From positions 1 through 64,000 of the forward strand of contig PKRC01000007.1 in the NCBI GenBank assembly GCA_017577715.1: a stretch of 64,000 nucleotides of DNA, given 5' to 3'. Below are positions 43,418-52,798 of this stretch, in pieces. Below the pieces are notes generated by a model. That model worked only from the letters and a program-made list of their open reading frames with translations. It did not search any database and was not told where the DNA came from. The stretch is from Clostridia bacterium (GTDB lineage: Bacteria; Bacillota; Clostridia; Caldicoprobacterales; Caldicoprobacteraceae). The position numbers and the translations under genes were made by a program. Within the stretch, counting starts at the first letter, position 1. Each line of letters opens with the position of its first letter.

Positions 43418-43986
43418 TGGCAGAGAAAAGGCAAGTTTTGGGCTTTGGCTTTATTCCCGAAGAGTCACAGCATCATTTTTTGGTGATTATACCTCGCGCC
43501 AGCAATGGCAAAGTTATCATTTATGAACGCTTCAAATGGCAGGATGGCGCCAAAGAGCAGACGATTGACATAAAAGAGGACAGGCCGAAAGTGGAGATTT
43601 CGAAATACAAATGGAAACAGATAGAAGATACTCTAAAAAATGAGTTCAATGCAAGGCTGAAGAAGGAAAAGCTGCCTGCCGGCAAGTGGCATACGGGGCA
43701 GGTTCCTGTTCAGCGGCTTTTTGGCAAAGAGATGGTGCTTTTGGCCTGGGCAATAGAGGACTGCGATCCCTCGGTTATACCCGTTGCCATTAAAAACTGG
43801 CTCGGGCTCTCGCCGGAGGAGCGCTGGTGGCTGTTTACCATGACCAATGCCGCCACAGGGGGGCTCTATGACAAAAGAGGCTGGCGAAAGGCTATAAGGT
43901 ACGCGCTTACTGAAAATCCCGTTGAGGAGACCAATAAGCAGCTGGATCTATTTGATTTGTTGCTTCAGAGAAAGATAGACGACTAA
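43417..43986 (+). CDS. DUF3780 protein, defence cassette component
   Basis: This 189-residue soluble protein opens EKRQVLGFGFIPEESQHHFLV and contains WGLSPEERWWLF-like sequence (NWLGLSPEERWWLFTMTNAATG). From its place between a DUF499 ATPase and a DUF1156 methylase and its sequence I assign it to DUF3780, a family of unknown function seen in such loci. Its ATG overlaps the ATPase stop by one base, and the methylase starts 12 bases after its end. A structural or adaptor role is only a guess. Confidence 0.7.
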   Translation: MAEKRQVLGFGFIPEESQHHFLVIIPRASNGKVIIYERFKWQDGAKEQTIDIKEDRPKVEISKYKWKQIEDTLKNEFNARLKKEKLPAGKWHTGQVPVQRLFGKEMVLLAWAIEDCDPSVIPVAIKNWLGLSPEERWWLFTMTNAATGGLYDKRGWRKAIRYALTENPVEETNKQLDLFDLLLQRKIDD

Positions 43987-43998
43987 AGGGGTGGTAGT

Positions 43999-46881
43999 GT
44001 GTTTGGATGTGATACATCTTTTATAGAAGTTCAATTTCCTGTTTCAAAGGTCTCAAAGGAGAGCTATAAAGAGAGAAAGGCAGGTAGCGGTCAAACGTTG
44101 ACAGGGCTTGGGAAATGGTGGGGCAGAAAGCCCCTTATTCTTGTCAGAGCGGCATTGCTGGGACTGCTGATGCCTGCAAGCGACAATCCCAAAAAGGATA
44201 TGGAGATATTCTTAAAAATATTGACGATGGATGAAGAGGGGCTATGGCTTCGCAAAAAGCAGTCGATTCCTGCGGCGGTGATATACGAAAATCTATCAGA
44301 AGAGGAAAGGCAAAGATATTTCGAGGATGCCAATGGGAAAATTGCATATAAGAAGGGTATAACCAAAGAGGATAGGGAAAAGCTGCAAAAGCTTGTATTT
44401 AATAGGCTTTCTTATGATGAAAAGCTGAAATATTGTCTAAGGCCTGAAGAAATAGATAATCTGCCCGAGTCCGAGTGGCAGGTCATAAATGAGCATTTGG
44501 GCACAAATGCCAAGAGCTTACAGGAGCTTGTCCATCAATTGGGTAAGAAGAGGTTTGGCAAAGTTCCGGTTGTGGGTGACTGCTTCTGCGGCGGTGGGAG
44601 CGTTCCCTTTGAAGCGGCAAGGATGGGATTTGACGTATATGCTTCGGATTTGAATCCCATTGCCATGCTTTTGACGTGGGCTTCTCTGAATATACTGGGA
44701 AGTTCCGAGGAGGAGATTGAAAGCCTAAAGAAGTTTCAAAAGAAGATATTTGAGCTGGCCGATAAGCAGATTACCGAGTGGGGGATAGAACACAACGAAC
44801 AGGGGCACAGGGCAAACGCTTATTTATACTGCAATGAAACCATCTGTCCCGAATGCGGATGGAGGGTGCCTCTTGCGCCATCCTGGGTCATAGGTAAGGG
44901 GACCAAGACGGTTGCTATCTTGAAGGAAAATCCACAGACTAAAAGCTTTGATATTGAAATCAAGTCAAATGCGACTGATAAAGAGATGGAACTTGCGCAA
45001 AGGATGGCAACCGTCAGTGATAGCAGCCTGGTGTGTCCTCACTGCAAAGTGTCAACTCCCATAGCAGCTATCCGAAAAGACAGGATAAGGGAGGATGGCT
45101 CGGTAGAATACGGCCTTCGCAGATGGGAAGCCCATGAATTTGTACCCCGCCCCGACGATGTTTTTCAGGAGAGGCTGTATTGCATAAGGTACGAAACGCA
45201 GGACGGCAAGAGGTATTATACGGCTCCCACACAAGAAGATTTAGAGAGGGAAGAGAAGGTTGTAGATCTCCTTAAGGAGAGGTTCAACAAGTGGCAGGAG
45301 AAGGGGTATATTCCGAGCAGCATAATTGAAGAAGGGGAAAAGACTAATGAGCCCATAAGAACAAGAGGCTGGGCATACTGGCATCAGCTGTTCAACCCGA
45401 GGCAGCTTCTCATACACGGACTTTTGATGGAGCTTATTGATAGGCATGCGAAGACGAAGAAGGAGAAAGTAGTGGGGCTGTTGGGGGTGAATAAATGTTG
45501 TGATTGGAATTCGAAGTTATCACGATGGCATTCTGGAAGAGATGAAAGTGAACAGACTTATTATAATCAGGCACTTAATACCCTGTATAATTATGGAACA
45601 AAATCGTTATTTTTATTGAGAAATAATTGGATTTTATATCTAAGAAAACGATTAATTAATCCTGAATTTTTGCATATGGTGAAAGATGCAAGACAAATAA
45701 CAAATCAATCAGATATCTGGCTCACCGATCCACCCTATGCCGACGCTATAAACTACCACGAGCTTTCCGAATTTTTCCTTGCATGGGATAAGAAGATGCT
45801 CCTTGATATTTTTCCTGACTGGTATGCCGACAGCAAGCGTGCCCTTGCAATAAAGGGAACTGGAGAAAGCTTCAAGCACAGCATGGTGGAGGTTTACAGG
45901 AACCTGGCGGAGCATATGCCCGATAATGGGCTGCAGATAATAATGTTTACCCATCAAAATGTCAGCGTATGGGCAGATTTGGCGTTGATTTTGTGGACGG
46001 CGGGTTTGAGGGTGACCGCTGCATGGAACATAGCCACTGAAACCGACGCCAGCGGAATAAAGCAGGGCAACTATGTAAAAGGGACTGTCCTACTTGTCCT
46101 TCGCAAGCAGACATCCGAAGAGACCGCGTACCTTGACGAGCTTTATCCCGAGATTGAAAGCGAGGTTCAAAGGCAAATTGACATCATGCGGGAGCTGGAT
46201 GACAAGGAAGACCCCAATTTCAGCGATACCGATTACCTGCTTGCCGCTTATGCGGCTTCGCTGAAGGTGCTGACTTCTTACAGGAAGATAGAAGACATAG
46301 ACATCCAGTATGAACTTTCAAAGACAAGGCAACCGGGTGAGGAATCGCCCATTGAGAAGATAATAAATGAAGCTGTGAAGATTGCCTATGACTACATTAT
46401 ACCTAAGGGTTTTGATTCCTATACGTGGAAGATGTTGACACCAGAAGAGAGGTTTTATATCAAAGGCTTAGACCTGGAAAAGGACGGCATTTATCAGCTG
46501 GGCGCATATCAAGAACTGGCAAAGGGCTTCGGCGTGAGGGAGTACAGTTACCTTCTTGCCTCTACCCGCGCCAACAAGGCAAGGCTTAAGACTGCTTTGG
46601 AGTTTGGGATGAGGGGATTGGGCACCAGCGATAAATTCAGCAATACGCTCGTTCGAAACATCCTTGCCGCCCTGCATCAGGCCATAAAAGCAGAGGATAC
46701 GACAAAGGGCAGAAACTGGCTTAAAAATGAATTGCCCAATTACTGGGATCAGCGGAATACCATTGTTGATATATTGGAATACATATCCGCTTTGGGCAAT
46801 ATTGAAACGATGCCCCACTGGAAAGAAGAGGCCAAGTATGCAGGGCTTCTTGCAGAACTGGTGAGAAATGATGGAGTATGA
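43999..46881 (+). CDS. DUF1156 adenine-specific DNA methylase with Zn-ribbon
   Basis: From a GTG behind AAAGGGGTGG, 960 residues. The DUF1156 signature GLGKWWGRKPL is near residues 36-46. The S-adenosylmethionine motif VGDCFCGGGSVPFEAA is near 190, CxxC zinc motifs (CPECGW, CPHCK) near 278 and 350, and the catalytic DPPY at 577-580 in TDPPYADAINYHELSEFF. DPPY points to N6-adenine methylation. This family (COG1743) includes PglX-like enzymes of BREX type 3. Bases 45490-45720, just before DPPY, are visibly more AT-rich than their surroundings. The methylase probably marks self DNA for the cassette. Confidence 0.88.
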   Translation: MFGCDTSFIEVQFPVSKVSKESYKERKAGSGQTLTGLGKWWGRKPLILVRAALLGLLMPASDNPKKDMEIFLKILTMDEEGLWLRKKQSIPAAVIYENLSEEERQRYFEDANGKIAYKKGITKEDREKLQKLVFNRLSYDEKLKYCLRPEEIDNLPESEWQVINEHLGTNAKSLQELVHQLGKKRFGKVPVVGDCFCGGGSVPFEAARMGFDVYASDLNPIAMLLTWASLNILGSSEEEIESLKKFQKKIFELADKQITEWGIEHNEQGHRANAYLYCNETICPECGWRVPLAPSWVIGKGTKTVAILKENPQTKSFDIEIKSNATDKEMELAQRMATVSDSSLVCPHCKVSTPIAAIRKDRIREDGSVEYGLRRWEAHEFVPRPDDVFQERLYCIRYETQDGKRYYTAPTQEDLEREEKVVDLLKERFNKWQEKGYIPSSIIEEGEKTNEPIRTRGWAYWHQLFNPRQLLIHGLLMELIDRHAKTKKEKVVGLLGVNKCCDWNSKLSRWHSGRDESEQTYYNQALNTLYNYGTKSLFLLRNNWILYLRKRLINPEFLHMVKDARQITNQSDIWLTDPPYADAINYHELSEFFLAWDKKMLLDIFPDWYADSKRALAIKGTGESFKHSMVEVYRNLAEHMPDNGLQIIMFTHQNVSVWADLALILWTAGLRVTAAWNIATETDASGIKQGNYVKGTVLLVLRKQTSEETAYLDELYPEIESEVQRQIDIMRELDDKEDPNFSDTDYLLAAYAASLKVLTSYRKIEDIDIQYELSKTRQPGEESPIEKIINEAVKIAYDYIIPKGFDSYTWKMLTPEERFYIKGLDLEKDGIYQLGAYQELAKGFGVREYSYLLASTRANKARLKTALEFGMRGLGTSDKFSNTLVRNILAALHQAIKAEDTTKGRNWLKNELPNYWDQRNTIVDILEYISALGNIETMPHWKEEAKYAGLLAELVRNDGV

Positions 46882-46897
46882 GCGAGGGGATTATATA

Positions 46898-49606
46898 ATG
46901 ATATATCGTTATTCCTCAAGGAGAAAAAGGCTAGATACTAGCTTTTTAAATGAAAAGCTAAAAGATGCCATAAGTTACGACAGGATTGCTGGTTATTTCA
47001 GCTCTTCCATCATTGAAGTGGCGGGAGAGGCAATTGAGAGCATACAGGGCTGTGCCAGAATTGTGTGCAATTCAGAGATGCAAAAGGAAGATGTGGTGAC
47101 GGCAAGCGCTGCTGTAAACGCCATGCGCAGGGAATGGTGTAGCATAAAGCCCGAAGAGAGATATATGGACATTCCTGAAAGGTTGGAAAAGCTTTATGAC
47201 CTCATAAAAAGCGGCAAGCTGCTCATAAAAGTTGTTCCCAACGATGTGTTTGGCCTTATCCATGGGAAGGCAGGGGTTATAACCTTAAAAGATGGGCGAA
47301 AAACAGCTTTTATAGGCAGTGTAAACGAAAGCTATGCCGGTTGGAAACTGAATTATGAGATACTTTGGGAGGACGATTCGGAAGAGGCAGTAAAGTGGGT
47401 TCAGGAAGAATTTGATTATTTCTGGAATAGCCCCTATGCGGTGCCCCTGGCGGATTTTATCGTTGAGGACATTAAGAGAATTTCCCGTAGAAAAGTGGTT
47501 TATTCGATTGAGGAATGGAGAAAAGACCCTGAACCTGCTTCGACTGTTATAGAATCGCCAGTATACAGGGAAGAACTGGGTTTGTGGGAACACCAGAAAT
47601 ATTTTATAAATATGGCATTTAATGACCATAAAAAATATGGAGCAAGGTATGTGCTTGCTGATATGGTGGGTTTAGGAAAAACCGTACAGCTTGCCATGGC
47701 CGCGCAGCTTATGGCCTTGTACGGAGACAAGCCTATTCTCGTAATTGTGCCCAAAACTCTTATCTGGCAGTGGCAGGATGAGATGAATACCCTTTTGGAT
47801 ATGCCCTCGGCCGTATGGGACGGGAAAGGATGGGTGGATGAAAACGGCACAAGGTATCCCGCAAATGGCGATGCAGCTATAAAAAAGTGTCCGAGGCGTA
47901 TCGGTATAATCTCGCAAGGCTTGATCACGGCAAATTCGGAGCAGGTTCAGCATCTTCTGAATTTAGAATATGAGTGCGTAATCGTGGATGAAGCTCACAG
48001 GGCCAGGAGAAAAAATTTAGGGCCTGGCAGGGAAGAAAAGCCCGAGCCCAATAATCTTATGAAGTTCTTGCTTGAAATCTCTAAGCGTACCAAGAGCATG
48101 CTTTTAGCTACCGCAACGCCTGTGCAGCTGTATCCAATTGAAGCATGGGATTTGCTTTATATTCTTGCCCAAGGAAGCGATGCTGTTTTAGGAAATGCTT
48201 TCAGTATGTGGAGAAAATATCCTCAAAGAGCCATTGATTTGATCACGGGCAAACAAACGCTTGACCGCTTTGATAGAGAAAATTGGGAATGGGTACGGAA
48301 CCCATTTCCCCCTGCATCAGAAGGAGAAACAACATTTGGGTTTATAAGAAAACAGTTGGGGATGGCCGATGACGAGTTTGTGATAAGACCTGAAGCGTTT
48401 GACCAATTGAGGGAACAGGATAAGCGCAGGATCTTTAGGATTATTGATGATAACTTTATGACCGAACACAATCCTTTTATAAGGCATATTGTAAGAAGGA
48501 CGAGGGATTATCTTGAAAATACTATAAATCCTGAAACTGGAGAACCGTATTTAAAAAAGATTGAAGTAGAGTTGATGGGGGAAAGCGATGATGAGGCTAT
48601 CATATTGCCTCCTTATTTGCAGGAAGCATACAATTATGCAGAGGAATTTTGCGAACTTCTCAAGAAAAGGTTAAAAACCAGGGGATTTTTCAAGACATTG
48701 CTATTGAGAAGAATTGGCAGTACCATAATTGCGGGTAAGATTACAGCAGAGAGGATGCTCAACAGTTGGGGCCAACTTGTGCTGGAGGAAGATTATGAAG
48801 AAGACGAAGTAGAAGAAGAGAAAGATCTCCAGAGCGAAGAGAAAAACTTGACCGAAGAAGAAAGAAACTGTCTCAAAAAGTTAATCGAGGCATTGAACAT
48901 TAATAAGGAAAGAGATCCCAAGTACAATCTCGTTTTAAAATTGCTAATTGAGGATAAATGGATAGAACGCGGGTGTATTATCTTTTCTCAGTATTATGAT
49001 TCGGCTTTTTGGGTTGCCGAGAGCTTATCTCGCGATCTTCCAAATGAAAAAATAGGGCTTTATGCAGGAGGAGATAAATCAGGAGTATTTGTCAATGGAA
49101 TATACGAAAGAAAAAGCAAGGAAGAGATAAAACAAATGGTTAAAAGGCATGAATTAAAGGTTTTGGTTGGAACTGATGCGGCCAGTGAGGGATTAAACCT
49201 TCAAACACTGGGCACGCTTATAAATCTTGACCTGCCGTGGAACCCAACAAGGCTTGAACAACGCAAAGGCAGAATCCAGCGCATAGGACAAGTTTACGAC
49301 AAAGTGTATATATATAACATGAGGTATAAAGGTTCGGTTGAAGACAGGGTACATCAATTGCTCTCAGAAAGGTTTGCAAATATTTACAATATGTTTGGGC
49401 AAATCCCCGATGTATTGGAGGATGTATGGGTGCATGTGGCCTTAAATGAAATTGAAGAGGCGAAGAAGAAGATTGACGCTATACCCAAGCAGCATCCTTT
49501 TGAAATAAGATACCATGTCAATGTAGGCAAGGTTGACTGGGAAAGCTGTGCTAGGGTGCTGGATAACAGGGAGAAACGAAAGTATTTGATGATGGGATGG
49601 AGATAG
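46898..49606 (+). CDS. PLD-like nuclease / SNF2-family helicase, defence cassette component
   Basis: The start at 46898 follows GCGAGGGG and gives 902 residues. The N-terminal phospholipase-D-like domain has one HxK motif (His122, Lys124 in IHGKAG) with IGSVNES at 139-145, as in dimeric PLD-type nucleases. The SNF2/Rad54 helicase follows: MVGLGKT at 256-262, DEAH at 364-367, TATP near 405, and motif VI QRKGRIQRIGQ near 788. An acidic Glu/Asp-rich linker lies near residue 630-655. It begins 17 bases after the methylase stop. The combination suggests ATP-driven DNA tracking with cleavage of unmodified DNA. Confidence 0.87.
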   Translation: MIYRYSSRRKRLDTSFLNEKLKDAISYDRIAGYFSSSIIEVAGEAIESIQGCARIVCNSEMQKEDVVTASAAVNAMRREWCSIKPEERYMDIPERLEKLYDLIKSGKLLIKVVPNDVFGLIHGKAGVITLKDGRKTAFIGSVNESYAGWKLNYEILWEDDSEEAVKWVQEEFDYFWNSPYAVPLADFIVEDIKRISRRKVVYSIEEWRKDPEPASTVIESPVYREELGLWEHQKYFINMAFNDHKKYGARYVLADMVGLGKTVQLAMAAQLMALYGDKPILVIVPKTLIWQWQDEMNTLLDMPSAVWDGKGWVDENGTRYPANGDAAIKKCPRRIGIISQGLITANSEQVQHLLNLEYECVIVDEAHRARRKNLGPGREEKPEPNNLMKFLLEISKRTKSMLLATATPVQLYPIEAWDLLYILAQGSDAVLGNAFSMWRKYPQRAIDLITGKQTLDRFDRENWEWVRNPFPPASEGETTFGFIRKQLGMADDEFVIRPEAFDQLREQDKRRIFRIIDDNFMTEHNPFIRHIVRRTRDYLENTINPETGEPYLKKIEVELMGESDDEAIILPPYLQEAYNYAEEFCELLKKRLKTRGFFKTLLLRRIGSTIIAGKITAERMLNSWGQLVLEEDYEEDEVEEEKDLQSEEKNLTEEERNCLKKLIEALNINKERDPKYNLVLKLLIEDKWIERGCIIFSQYYDSAFWVAESLSRDLPNEKIGLYAGGDKSGVFVNGIYERKSKEEIKQMVKRHELKVLVGTDAASEGLNLQTLGTLINLDLPWNPTRLEQRKGRIQRIGQVYDKVYIYNMRYKGSVEDRVHQLLSERFANIYNMFGQIPDVLEDVWVHVALNEIEEAKKKIDAIPKQHPFEIRYHVNVGKVDWESCARVLDNREKRKYLMMGWR

Positions 49607-49633
49607 GGAACCTTGGGAAAAGGAGGGAATTTT

Positions 49634-49789
49634 TTGCTTACTTTGGAAGAAGCACGACATTATCATCCTAACCAGAAAGGTATTCACCAGCGGGAAGGGC
49701 AGATCTTGTCAATATGCGCTTCTTTTACTACGGGAAAACGGAAATATCATGATCGGTTTTTTCATTTATGTTTTATGAGCCCAAAATAG
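49634..49789 (+). CDS. Possible 51-residue protein after the helicase
   Basis: A TTG at 49634 has AAAAGGAGGG 6 bases upstream, and 51 codons follow (MLTLEEARHYHPNQKGIHQREG...) before a TAG. It lies 27 bases after the helicase stop and ends 13 bases before the end of the insertion-sequence remnant. It may be a genuine fifth gene of the cassette or the surviving 5' part of a longer gene cut by the element. The function is not recognised. Confidence 0.4.
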   Translation: MLTLEEARHYHPNQKGIHQREGQILSICASFTTGKRKYHDRFFHLCFMSPK

Positions 49790-49802
49790 TGGCTAATTAA
49801 GA

Positions 49803-50184
49803 GTGTCAATAATCTGTGAAAATGTCACATAAAGAAGGACAATTTTATTCAGGAAAAATGTCACTATGGACTTATAAGAGGGCTCATGATTAAAACTAAT
49901 AGGGATTTTTTCTCTCGCCGCTAGGCAGGCCTGTGGGAGTACTACACCCTCAGGCATAGACAAAAGCTTGCATAAAAGGATGTATATCAAGTGGCTTTTG
50001 CGGCATAAGCAGTAAAGCTCTAGGGTCATTTCAACTTATTCTACGCTTCACTTGACATACATTCTGACTCTAGAGCTTTTTTACTACTATAAGGGGGCAA
50101 AAAAGACAATAAAAAACTAAGCCTTGATAAATACTATCAAAGCCTGTAGGATAGTCTATGAGAAAAGTAATAGATTTGAGTCTG
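49803..50184 (-). mobile_element. 3' end of a decayed ISNCY-type element
   Basis: This begins GTGTCAATAATCTGTG at the outer edge and carries two TGTCAC words, an imperfect palindrome at 49929-49953 and a distal stem (AAAGCTCTAG / CTCTAGAGCTTTTTT, about 50013-50083) resembling a terminator. Bases 49803-50025 match 1-234 in reverse complement. The transposase remnant lies immediately inside. The other end of the element could not be found. Confidence 0.7.
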
Positions 50185-50800
50185 CTATGCCCAGGCTCGT
50201 GTGAAATTAAACAGCTGGGCTAGCATTTCCAGGATCTCCCGATCAGTTTCCTCGTAAGAAATCCTGGGTCTTTTTTGAGCCTGTTGTTTCCACGGATGAT
50301 CAGGAGCCGGTTTTACAGGATTATGTTTCTTCTCTGATTGATTTTCGGATTGTTTTAAGGTCTGTTTTTTAGGCCGTTCTTCGAGTACTAGAGTATCATA
50401 GACCACCCCAGTTGATCTTCGATGGATAGTTTACCATCGTTGGGGGAGATAAAGACAGTACGAAGGTCGTAGTATAGACTTAAGGGGACACCCTGGTTAT
50501 TGATCATTTGTCTCATGATTTCGAAATATCCTTCCATACACTATTCTTGAGTGAATAAAAGAGCGAGTATTTCGCCGGTAGCATCATCGACAGCGCCGTG
50601 GAGGGTAAAAGGCTCTTTGCCTTTGATCCATTCATGTTTAGAAGCATCTATTTGAACTAATATGCCTTTTCGAGGCATTCTTTTTCTTCTGTGGTGAGCT
50701 TTACGTTTGCGATGTTTTTTAGGGCTGGTGAAGCCCTCTTTTGTTTAAAATTCTATATATAGAGGGATGACTTACTTTAATGTTTTTATTTTCCATAAGC
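50185..50800 (-). pseudogene. Degenerate ISNCY-family transposase
   Basis: Minus-strand translation gives RKRMPRKGILVQIDASKHEW, then FTLHGAVDDATGEILALLF, an in-frame stop, then MEGYFEIMRQMINNQGVPLS and LYYDLRTVFISP. This is the catalytic core of ISNCY-type DDE transposases. The N-terminus is missing. After the core the sequence jumps to a C-terminal piece in another frame (50185-50406, ending LAQLFNFTRAWA), so much of the domain in between is deleted. It cannot encode an active enzyme. Confidence 0.75.
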
Positions 50801-50870
50801 AAGTCGACAAAGTGGCTGAAGTTTACATCTTTGTATTTTTTTAGTATAATAACATGAATAAAATGTTTTG

Positions 50871-50899
50871 TTGATATTGGGCAGAAAATGTAATATAAT
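50871..50899 (+). promoter_or_regulatory. Promoter of the symporter gene
   Basis: TTGATA (50871-50876) and TATAAT (50894-50899) have a 17-base spacer. A 9-bp hairpin AATGAACGG / CCGTTCATT (50923-50954) follows in the 5' leader. Confidence 0.6.
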
Positions 50900-50999
50900 C
50901 TAATGCGTATTAGTGCATATTGAATGAACGGACCTGAAGGGTAAACCGTTCATTTTCAATGTTGTGGATTGATTTTTATAATTGTGAGGAGATTGGGAA

Positions 51000-52373
51000 A
51001 TGGAAAAAAGAGAGAGATTTGCTTCCCGTTTAGGTTTTATCTTGATCTCTGCGGGGTGTGCGATTGGATTGGGTGATGTTTGGCGTTTCCCTTATATCAC
51101 AGGGCAATATGGCGGAGGAATATTTGTTCTAGTCTATCTGATATTCATTTTTTTGCTTGGTTTGCCTATCATCACAATGGAGCTTGCAGTAGGACGTGCC
51201 AGTCAAAAAAGTATTGCTACTTCATTTAACGTTCTGGAGAAAAAAGGCCAAAAATGGCATTGGATGGGCTATGCTGGTGTAGCCGGGAATTACATACTTA
51301 TGATGTTTTATACCACCATCGCAGGCTGGATGCTGGCTTATTTCTACAAGTTTATGACAGGCCAATTTGAGGGGCTTGATACTCAGCAGATTGGTCAAGT
51401 GTTTACAGATTTTATAGCAAATCCGGTAGAAATGACTATATGGATGGTCATAACAACCGTGATTTGTTTTGGGATATGTTCACTTGGTTTGCAAGAGGGA
51501 GTGGAAAAGGTTACCAAGGTCATGATGGTATTGCTGCTGGCTATCATCGTGGTACTTGCGGTTAAATCCATGACGCTTCCAAATGCAAGCGAAGGTTTAA
51601 GGTTCTATCTAATGCCCGATGTTAATCGTATAAAAGAATATGGTATCTGGGAAGTAGTATTTGCAGCTATGAGCCAGGCATTTTTTACCTTGAGCATAGG
51701 AATTGGTTCTCTGGCCATATTTGGAAGCTACATTGAGAAAGAACGCAGCCTTCTTGGCGAGTCCATTAATATCGCCATGTTGGATACTGCAATTTCGTTG
51801 ATTGCAGGGCTTATTATTTTCCCGGCCTGCTTTGCTTTTAATGTTGACCCAGGTCAAGGCCCAGGTCTTGTGTTTGTAACGCTGCCCAATATTTTTAATT
51901 CAATGGCTGGCGGGAGAATCTGGGGTTCACTGTTTTTTATCTTTATGACATTTGCTGCATATTCTACGGTTATTGCCGTGTTTGAAAACATTATTTCCTT
52001 TGGAGTCGATCTCTGGGGCTGGAGCCGAAAGAAAGCATCTATAATTAATATGTTTTTAATTATTGTACTTTCCATGCCGTGTGTTTTAGGCTTCAATGTT
52101 CTCAGCTGGATTCAGCCTTTAGGAGAGGGTACCGGTATACTGGATCTTGAGGATTTTATACTCAGCTATAATCTGCTTCCTTTGGGTTCACTGGTTTACG
52201 TGCTTTTCTGCGTTACCCGCTACGGATGGGGATTTGACAATTACCTAAAGGAAGTCAATACAGGTGAGGGCCTGAAAATGCCTCGTGTGCTGAAAGGATA
52301 TTTGACCTGGATATTACCTGCTATTATCATAGTGGTACTTATTCAGGGATATATTAATGTGTTTGGCAAGTAA
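51000..52373 (+). CDS. Sodium-dependent transporter, NSS/SNF family
   Basis: The 457-residue membrane protein has about 11-12 helices. The first helix has the unwound family signature RLGFILISAGCAIGLGDVWRFP followed by GGGIFVLVY, which holds the Na+ and substrate sites in LeuT-like transporters. It should import an amino acid or related small molecule with Na+. GAGGAGATTGGG precedes the start. It has its own promoter and no metabolic neighbours that would indicate the substrate. Confidence 0.9.
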   Translation: MEKRERFASRLGFILISAGCAIGLGDVWRFPYITGQYGGGIFVLVYLIFIFLLGLPIITMELAVGRASQKSIATSFNVLEKKGQKWHWMGYAGVAGNYILMMFYTTIAGWMLAYFYKFMTGQFEGLDTQQIGQVFTDFIANPVEMTIWMVITTVICFGICSLGLQEGVEKVTKVMMVLLLAIIVVLAVKSMTLPNASEGLRFYLMPDVNRIKEYGIWEVVFAAMSQAFFTLSIGIGSLAIFGSYIEKERSLLGESINIAMLDTAISLIAGLIIFPACFAFNVDPGQGPGLVFVTLPNIFNSMAGGRIWGSLFFIFMTFAAYSTVIAVFENIISFGVDLWGWSRKKASIINMFLIIVLSMPCVLGFNVLSWIQPLGEGTGILDLEDFILSYNLLPLGSLVYVLFCVTRYGWGFDNYLKEVNTGEGLKMPRVLKGYLTWILPAIIIVVLIQGYINVFGK

Positions 52374-52798
52374 AGAGGTAGACTGATTCTTCATTGTATT
52401 CCATTAGTAGTTAGAAGACAGAAAGAAGGCATACAACGTAAGTCTGGATGGTGCGTTTTTGCTTTTCCAGGCTTTTATTTTTGTGTCAGCACCTTTTTGC
52501 AAATAACCGAATATCCTATCTTCGCTTGGAGTGTGCATGTCAGCCTTAAGTTTAGCTTCTTTTAGTTTTTGTATCAAGTTTGCCTTCTCGTTTTCCAGCT
52601 CCTCCATTTTACCTTCATAGAGGGATGAAACATACCAGCAGCTATGGCAGTCTTATTTCGGCCGGCATATTTGCGTGTACCTATCATAGCTGCTCCACCA
52701 TTTACCGCAGTAATGGAACAAATGTTTGATTTTGTGATTATTTATGTACTAGTAGATCCATGGAAAGCGTCCTGGATTTACTGTATGGATATAAGGTA
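52374..52798. other. Intergenic region with a possible gene fragment on the minus strand
   Basis: On the minus strand 52404-52607 reads as 67 codons beginning MEELENEKANLIQKLKEAKLK, a charged helix. The frame extends upstream without a good start to a stop near 52680. The helix followed by EDRIFGYLQKGAD is faintly like the end of a large serine recombinase, but this is too weak to call. The rest has no recognised feature. Confidence 0.25.

Noticed and set aside
40310..49606. Calling the cassette BREX or DISARM
   Set aside because: The DUF1156 methylase and SNF2 helicase are shared with BREX type 3, but PglZ, BrxA and BrxF are absent. DISARM's DUF1998 (DrmB) is also absent.
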